Assembly (NCBI RefSeq): GCF_900241005.1 | Contig: NZ_OEST01000007.1 | Span: forward strand, 146,356 to 210,355 | DNA: 64,000 nucleotides | From: Bacteroides cutis | GTDB lineage: Bacteria; Bacteroidota; Bacteroidia; Bacteroidales; Bacteroidaceae | Direction: 5' to 3' | Shown: positions 62,580 to 64,000 of the stretch, in pieces | Numbering within the stretch: the stretch's first letter is position 1 | Layout: the number at the start of each line of letters is the position of its first letter | Notes under the pieces: model-generated | Seen by the model: the letters and a program-made list of their open reading frames with translations, nothing else | What the model was told of the DNA's origin: nothing | Databases searched by the model: none | Position numbers and translations under genes: made by a program

Positions 62580-63824
62580 ATGGACAAACGAATTTATCTT
62601 TGCCTCGCTCACATGAGTGGCAAGGAGCAGGACTTCATACGCGAAGCCTTCGATACGAACTGGGTGGTTCCACTCGGTCCGAACGTAAACGGTTTCGAAC
62701 AGGATTTGGAAGCTTTTGTAGGTGGAAACAAGCATGTAGTGGCTTTGTCTGCCGGTACGGCTGCCGTACATTTGGCATTTTTGGCATGTGGTGTAGGTAC
62801 TGGGGACGAGGTGATGGTACAGAGTTTTACGTTCTGTGCTTCTTCACATCCTGTGACTTATCTTGGTGCTACTCCTGTATTTGTAGATTCTGAAGAGGAT
62901 ACATGGAATATGGATCCTCAACTGCTTGAGAGGGCGATAGCCGACCGTATTGCTAAAACGGGTAAAAAACCGAAGGCGATTGTACCGGTTTATCTATATG
63001 GTATGCCTGCTAAGTTGGATGAAATCATGGCTGTTGCCGGAAAGTATGATATTCCGGTGATTGAGGATGCTGCGGAAGGTTTCGGTAGTCGGTACAAAGG
63101 AAGGGTTTGTGGTACATTGGGTAAATATGGTGTACTGTCTTTCAATGGTAATAAGATGATAACGACCAGTGGTGGCGGTGCTTTGATTTGTCCTGATGCG
63201 GAGAGTAAGAAGGAGATCATGTTCTATGCCACACAGGCTCGTGAGGCTTATCCTTATTATCAGCATGAGAAGATAGGTTATAACTATCGGTTGAGTAATA
63301 TTTGTGCGGGTATCGGTCGTGGCCAGATGACTGTGGCGGATGATCATATCAGGCATCATAAGATGGTTTGCTCGCTTTATCGGGAGTTATTGAAGGATGT
63401 GGAAGGTATTACGTTGCATGTAAATCCTTCTGCGGATTATGACAGTAACTATTGGCTGAACACTGTATTGTTGGCTGAACATCTGCATGTGACGGGTGAG
63501 GAATGTGCGTACTCAGAAAAGGTACAGGGTGCCGTGGGGGGCGCTTCCGGTGTGACCCATGAGGCTTCTTCCGCTCATACGGCTTGTGAACCCAATCGGA
63601 ATGTGGAAGCTATGCGTGTATGGCTTGACTCAGCAGGTATTGAAAGCCGTCCTCTTTGGAAGCCTATGCATAAACAACCTGTATATAAGAATTGTCCTGC
63701 CTATACGAATGGGGTCAGTGAACGGCTGTTTAAACAGGGATTGTGTCTACCGAGTGGTCCGATGGTGACAGAAGATGATGTACGCTATATTGTGGCGAAG
63801 ATAAAAGAGGGGATAACTAATTGA
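62580..63824 (+). CDS. PLP-dependent sugar aminotransferase, DegT/DnrJ family (WcfR-like)
   Basis: Adds an amino group to a UDP-4-keto-6-deoxy sugar. Seen: the start with YLCLAHMSGKEQDFIREAF, ALSAGTAAVHLAFLACGVG near 60, SFTFCASSHPVTYLGATPVF near 81, VIEDAAEGFGSRYKG near 161, the Lys in LSFNGNKMITTSGGG near 190, and YNYRLSNICAGIGRGQM. It is 414 residues. Between LAEHL and RVWLDSAG is an insertion of about 30 residues rich in Ala/Gly/Ser/Thr/His that I do not expect in the family. The UDP-sugar 4,6-dehydratase it needs is not in this window. Confidence 0.93.
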   Translation: MDKRIYLCLAHMSGKEQDFIREAFDTNWVVPLGPNVNGFEQDLEAFVGGNKHVVALSAGTAAVHLAFLACGVGTGDEVMVQSFTFCASSHPVTYLGATPVFVDSEEDTWNMDPQLLERAIADRIAKTGKKPKAIVPVYLYGMPAKLDEIMAVAGKYDIPVIEDAAEGFGSRYKGRVCGTLGKYGVLSFNGNKMITTSGGGALICPDAESKKEIMFYATQAREAYPYYQHEKIGYNYRLSNICAGIGRGQMTVADDHIRHHKMVCSLYRELLKDVEGITLHVNPSADYDSNYWLNTVLLAEHLHVTGEECAYSEKVQGAVGGASGVTHEASSAHTACEPNRNVEAMRVWLDSAGIESRPLWKPMHKQPVYKNCPAYTNGVSERLFKQGLCLPSGPMVTEDDVRYIVAKIKEGITN

Positions 63825-63890
63825 CTCAATCATTAAATTTCTATATTATTTGATAAGTTACAGTCTATAAGCTTATTATAAATCATTTTC

Positions 63891-63919
63891 AGAAAACAGC
63901 CTTCTTTGGGCTGTTTTCT
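63891..63919 (+). terminator. Terminator of the capsule operon
   Basis: AGAAAACAGCC and its perfect inverse around TTCTTTG, followed by TTTG and T-rich sequence. It lies 67 bases after the last gene. Confidence 0.88.
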
Positions 63920-63950
63920 TTGTTTATGCCCTTCTATCTTCTCACCTTTG
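63919..63950 (+). promoter_or_regulatory. Candidate promoter of the next gene
   Basis: TTTG, a gap of 20 bases, then CACCTTTG (TAnnTTTG with two mismatches). A 12-base palindrome, CGTTGATCAACG, follows, and the window ends with an ATG after an A-rich leader. The downstream gene lies outside the window. Confidence 0.45.
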
Positions 63951-64000
63951 CATCGTTGATCAACGAAACGAGAATTGAAAAAGTAGTTTAATTAAAAATG

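Overview
The window reads as chromosomal DNA of a gut Bacteroidales bacterium, most likely Bacteroides or Phocaeicola. The evidence is the Bacteroides-type promoters (TTTG, a 19-20 bp gap, then TAnnTTTG), the UpxY/UpxZ capsule regulators, a Lin1244/DUF4373-like gene and a DUF2693-like gene next to them, a PPi-dependent phosphofructokinase, a KorDABC ferredoxin oxidoreductase and a GalM/GluP/GalK cluster. I cannot name the species. I saw no rRNA, tRNA or CRISPR array.

Positions 1-30,000 are housekeeping genes. In order they are: PPi-phosphofructokinase, a GH25 muramidase, PrmA, two envelope proteins (one FadL-like), a surface protein, an ECF sigma/anti-sigma-like/DUF4252 operon, a rubrerythrin plus PerR-like operon with a candidate operator, NAD synthetase, a solute-binding protein, a putative porin, a TPR histidine kinase with its LuxR-type response regulator, a lipoprotein, the 2-oxoacid:ferredoxin oxidoreductase operon (with a small membrane protein not usually annotated), RpiB-transketolase, the galactose operon and mannose-6-phosphate isomerase. 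Most gene ends carry clear hairpin terminators.

Positions 30,000-32,000 are a minus-strand block typical of the edge of Bacteroides capsule loci. It includes one small gene broken by a single base in an A7 run. Positions 32,189-63,824 are one capsular polysaccharide locus on the plus strand. It opens with UpxY and UpxZ and ends with a WcfS-like initiating sugar-phosphate transferase, a WcfR-like aminotransferase and a terminator. Between them lie a Wzx flippase, a Wzy polymerase, about five glycosyltransferases, a pyruvyltransferase-like protein, a UDP-GlcNAc 2-epimerase and a truncated UDP-sugar dehydrogenase.

Two subsystems stand out. First, a phosphonate cassette: a three-domain nucleotidyltransferase/cytidylyltransferase/PEP mutase, phosphonopyruvate decarboxylase and an iron-type alcohol dehydrogenase, followed closely by a LicD-type transferase. 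No aminotransferase is present in the cassette, which suggests decoration with 2-hydroxyethylphosphonate rather than aminoethylphosphonate. Second, an adenylation enzyme, a one-polypeptide fusion of an FrhB-like iron-sulfur protein with a hexapeptide acetyltransferase, an acyl carrier protein and an aldo/keto reductase. These look like a pathway that activates, carries and transfers an acyl or aminoacyl group. A decayed MBOAT gene nearby completes a Dlt-like gene set.

The capsule locus is mosaic and decaying. It holds an IS66 remnant with all three genes broken, a frameshifted peptidoglycan muramidase fragment, three acyltransferase relics and at least two base-composition styles.
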